Below, one piece after another: positions 14,601 to 14,816 of a DNA stretch of 14,816 nt (position 1 is its first letter; each line of letters starts with the position of its first letter). Below the pieces are notes generated by a model that was not told where the DNA came from, made no database searches, and was given only the letters and a program-made list of their open reading frames with translations. Origin of the DNA: Candidatus Kaiserbacteria bacterium RIFCSPLOWO2_01_FULL_54_13 (GTDB lineage Bacteria; Patescibacteriota; Minisyncoccia; Phycocordibacterales; UBA2100). Made by a program: the position numbers and the translations under genes. The DNA lies in the NCBI GenBank assembly GCA_001781685.1, contig MFLZ01000015.1, positions 15,051 through 29,866 on the forward strand, in the 5' to 3' direction.

Positions 14601-14816
14601 TGCAGCTTGGCGTGTGGAACGATGCTACCCAGGCATATGACATGCTCTCGACGACTGTCGACGCAGCGAACAATACGCTCACGGCGACCGTTTCCCACCT
14701 CTCAGATTTTGCTCCGATCGCGTCTTCGCAATCTTCCGGATCATCGGGCTCCTCGGCTTCGTCAGGTTCCTCAGGCTCTTCGGGATCGTCCGGGTCGTCG
14801 AGCGGTGGGGGCGGAG
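8645..14816 (+). CDS. Giant secreted multidomain surface protein (partial, runs off the right edge)
   Basis: The reading frame is open for 2057 codons with no stop before the window ends, so the C-terminus is missing. A signal peptide (hydrophobic residues about 15-34, cleavage after AHA at 37) is followed by: an N-terminal region (40-215), a Big_5-like Ig domain (about 217-300), three copies of a 75-81-residue repeat (386-600), three more Ig-like domains (about 628-740, 748-850, 861-960, with GATNISLGQVFTVGFSEDMD), a beta region with two lone cysteines (1002-1139), an SdrD-B-like domain (1143-1216, NVFNDGNVDGDKDANEG), seven carboxypeptidase-regulatory-like units (1244-1870), a final beta domain (about 1879-2026) and a Ser/Gly-rich linker from 2027. 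A short Pro-rich loop (PPPPPP) lies near 1312. Composition is Thr/Ser/Ala/Gly-rich and nearly Cys-free. Probable role: S-layer-like coat, adhesin or fibre. ATG 8651 is an alternative start. Confidence 0.85.
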   Translation, partial: MHMNYSSYTRFARGGFVFGAAMLCAALVAGLAFYAHAAVSTNAAASLTTQSQTVKASSAAVAVIGLNLVSSSETLASTTIGFIFSASGTTTDLAALGTATSSGVAVYRDDAAAGTNGSFDAADDLVPLSAAPAWTSNAGGTHATTTLTFATAETAPDGNADANAGNDYFIVIRSSADAVNGHAFLAQMIPTNIGWNAAWPAGPTAVQTNVVTVDTVAPTMNANMTGPANGSTGVPVSTFIHMGFSENLDQTTLNSTNITFTQGGTAVGAGIRPFPDGFDIVVSSPPTYTAATKFAKASSTTTGFFHIQGTNTIVPQGAYTTPAYGDIVYMQFGTFPPEVGVVTNKTLTSGTFAINGNALFNPSQVTKFATPTVATTTSTLSLLGVGDLVVTFPTANPTDVRYNWHIVTTEGGVAASGLRLDGASGQPTYAASTTLSKIQPAATSTTDSSQRLIATTTFSAGDLVFAKLARGGDNIGTYAWHLVTTAETVNAPSGAGTTTVLTLDSASATTSFSASSVIAKIASAGTGAIDTGAQDATVFSLGEMLFGKVTANASNLNAYNFHLVSGGATGATSTALRLDNAASNLALSTTYVVTAGTAITDSAGNALAASSTLSFTTGSTGGTNISPPYVQSTQPQQGNQFYPISTPVKLTFSVPMKSDGGANAVNSSAVVKLSRDVNGQPDSTATSTTLSYDSTTNTLTVTPTAGLTPNTNMVLQVLTTAQSTNGTSLPNEFRLYFRTSSGVDLTTPQILGVNPNSGATNISLGQVFTVGFSEDMDPSTVTTSTLKLATQIGGTAVSGNVAYNAQSRSASFAPSSALAANTGYTFTVGAGLTGPADLAGIRITASSTNYATTTATADTTAPSISFASADNFGIAITYSETMKVGGGPNSADNIANYTLESPAGTSMSLGGKTITFDGMTKTARISGLSLSNGSQFKVTVATPVQDLAGNSISTSGSPAGNVAFGTVQDSSQTGGQLGPGSGTVNQSEQGMNPTQLMPMNRMAGAISDYRVNFLAATSIPEGGQIVITFPQGFDVSRASTTAAASSLCNADINGTQYSGPASLPTIATASANADAGTVTITTASAATGANTFICIELTGIINSTVPSSSGYTGDIKTRDTAANNRTVLETKTTSSFFLGTAGSRTLTVNVFNDGNVDGDKDANEGIANVKVYVFSPATGGNATTTNSSGVGTFTQLADGDYMVGIDPGTLSLASSTVTYNSVPQPFTVSATNLTKNIIVTGGSGTITLSGTVTGPSGTSVDIFASSNQGFSKTIKEMTGSAVAYSLRISPNTTYSIGVGPAMPESHFIPGGPPPPPPTFTFMPPPNQTVIATTTNVTSVNFTLTSASKTITGSVLDSGSSAVSNAGVFARPTSNTTSGGGSSGDLGFGSGGMTNTVGTFSVNVIPGTYLVGVFKPGMPSVPDQQITVPETGSNTPGSLTFKLGNSSSLTISGTIKDNNGDAISYAGVGGRKVNSAADTSAIGGGQGNFVGGPTDANGAYTLYVANGVWVIEAFAPGFGKLGTKTVTVSGSSLSGQDFSAQNLSLGTVTGTTTKAGTAVQGVMVRAEGDNGANMGVSDASGVYSLKLPAGTYSLVCFFPGVGDSTPIDVTSTADTTSYNNNCALAAPITVTVNITDGTNPVTGAYVDARTSTGRGNGMSESTSSGANATYTLTLTPGTYTIRAGHPAFGPIGSVANVSTTQTITYTAPVLYSITGSVTASGVGTNNAFVSLTGTPTGQTNVITTGSQTNDSGAYTIRVPKGSYQLRADKPGYILAEPVSVTVSGDTAAPEVSLRTATRTISGTVALSGTGVSGAFVDAMDGSGGFAVAQTDSAGAYTLSVTPASSWVVTARSIGYHASTTVDTTSASASGQNIALAAFSGFTVTAARQETMTPTAGGFVTNTDIGSGFRLHVPANALGTGSNAATVETQPSTAVPNIANGTVMAEHAVSISAVDSSGQPIKNLNDEITIVIPYDEADVPSGVSESSLQLGVWNDATQAYDMLSTTVDAANNTLTATVSHLSDFAPIASSQSSGSSGSSASSGSSGSSGSSGSSSGGGG
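9800..10430 (+). repeat. Three-copy internal repeat in the surface protein (WHxVTT units)
   Basis: Protein-level repeats beginning at 9800 (GDLVVTF), 10025 (GDLVFAK) and 10268 (GEMLFGK), spaced 225 and 243 nt. Each continues with Y/W/F-H-[I/L]-V (NWHIVTT, AWHLVTT, NFHLVSG), then LRLDGAS, LTLDSAS or LRLDNAAS. The copies differ at many positions, so the duplication is old rather than a recent DNA repeat. Confidence 0.75.
12374..14250 (+). repeat. Array of seven carboxypeptidase-regulatory-like units
   Basis: Units start near 12374, 12683, 12977, 13271, 13517, 13769 and 14030, so the period is about 82-103 residues. Each opens with a strand such as ITGSV, ISGTI or ISGTV, has an Asn/Ala-Gly-V-x-A strand, then a D-x-x-GAYTL turn-strand (DANGAYTL, DASGVYSL, DSAGAYTL) and a GTY-x-[L/I/V] strand. 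This is the CarboxypepD_reg/Cna-B-type beta sandwich used as a stalk in surface proteins. No isopeptide-bond residues could be assigned by eye. Confidence 0.7.

Overview
The window looks like chromosome of a Candidate Phyla Radiation bacterium, most likely a higher-GC member of the Parcubacteria (Patescibacteria). The grounds are a PaaX/Cas2-fold protein with a hydrophobic N-terminus of the kind common in that group, a very large Thr/Ser/Ala-rich secreted surface protein, short intergenic gaps, weak or absent Shine-Dalgarno sequences and several -10 boxes placed only a few bases before start codons. This is inference; no rRNA or ribosomal protein gene is present to settle it. Stop codons read normally (TAA, TAG and TGA are all used), so code 11 fits. 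No tRNA, rRNA, IS element, transposase or CRISPR array was seen.

Region 1 (12-5774, all + strand) is a compact metal/thiol redox cluster. A CcdA/DsbD-like membrane protein overlaps a small CPGC protein. An exported or anchored protein with a CC/H/C/H cluster, a Met-rich DUF305 protein, a secreted protein with a CCCxC motif, and an anchored HxH/HTHD protein follow. The end of the cluster is a copper nitrite reductase (NirK-like, AniA type) with every type 1 and type 2 copper ligand and both catalytic residues, carrying an N-terminal membrane anchor, followed 5 nt later by a duplicated DoxX-like membrane protein. A plausible reading is that electrons and copper are handled at the outer face of the membrane: CcdA brings reducing equivalents out, the Cys/His/Met proteins carry or guard copper, NirK reduces nitrite to NO, and the DoxX-like protein may link it to quinols. 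That functional chain is inference from gene order and motifs.

Region 2 (5812-7679, + strand) is a pair: a HAD-family phosphatase and a secreted GH18-fold glycoside hydrolase, coupled by an ATGA overlap. It ends at a hairpin plus T-tract terminator built on a short tandem repeat.

Region 3 (7778-8377, - strand) is a single PaaX/Cas2-fold gene. A 10-bp palindrome with matching flank lies over its start and again past its 3' end, which suggests an autoregulatory operator pair.

Region 4 (8645 to the right edge, + strand) is the first 2057 codons of a giant secreted protein: signal peptide, Big_5-like Ig domains, three copies of a roughly 75-81-residue repeat, an SdrD-B-like domain, seven carboxypeptidase-regulatory-like beta units, and the start of a Ser/Gly-rich linker where the window ends.
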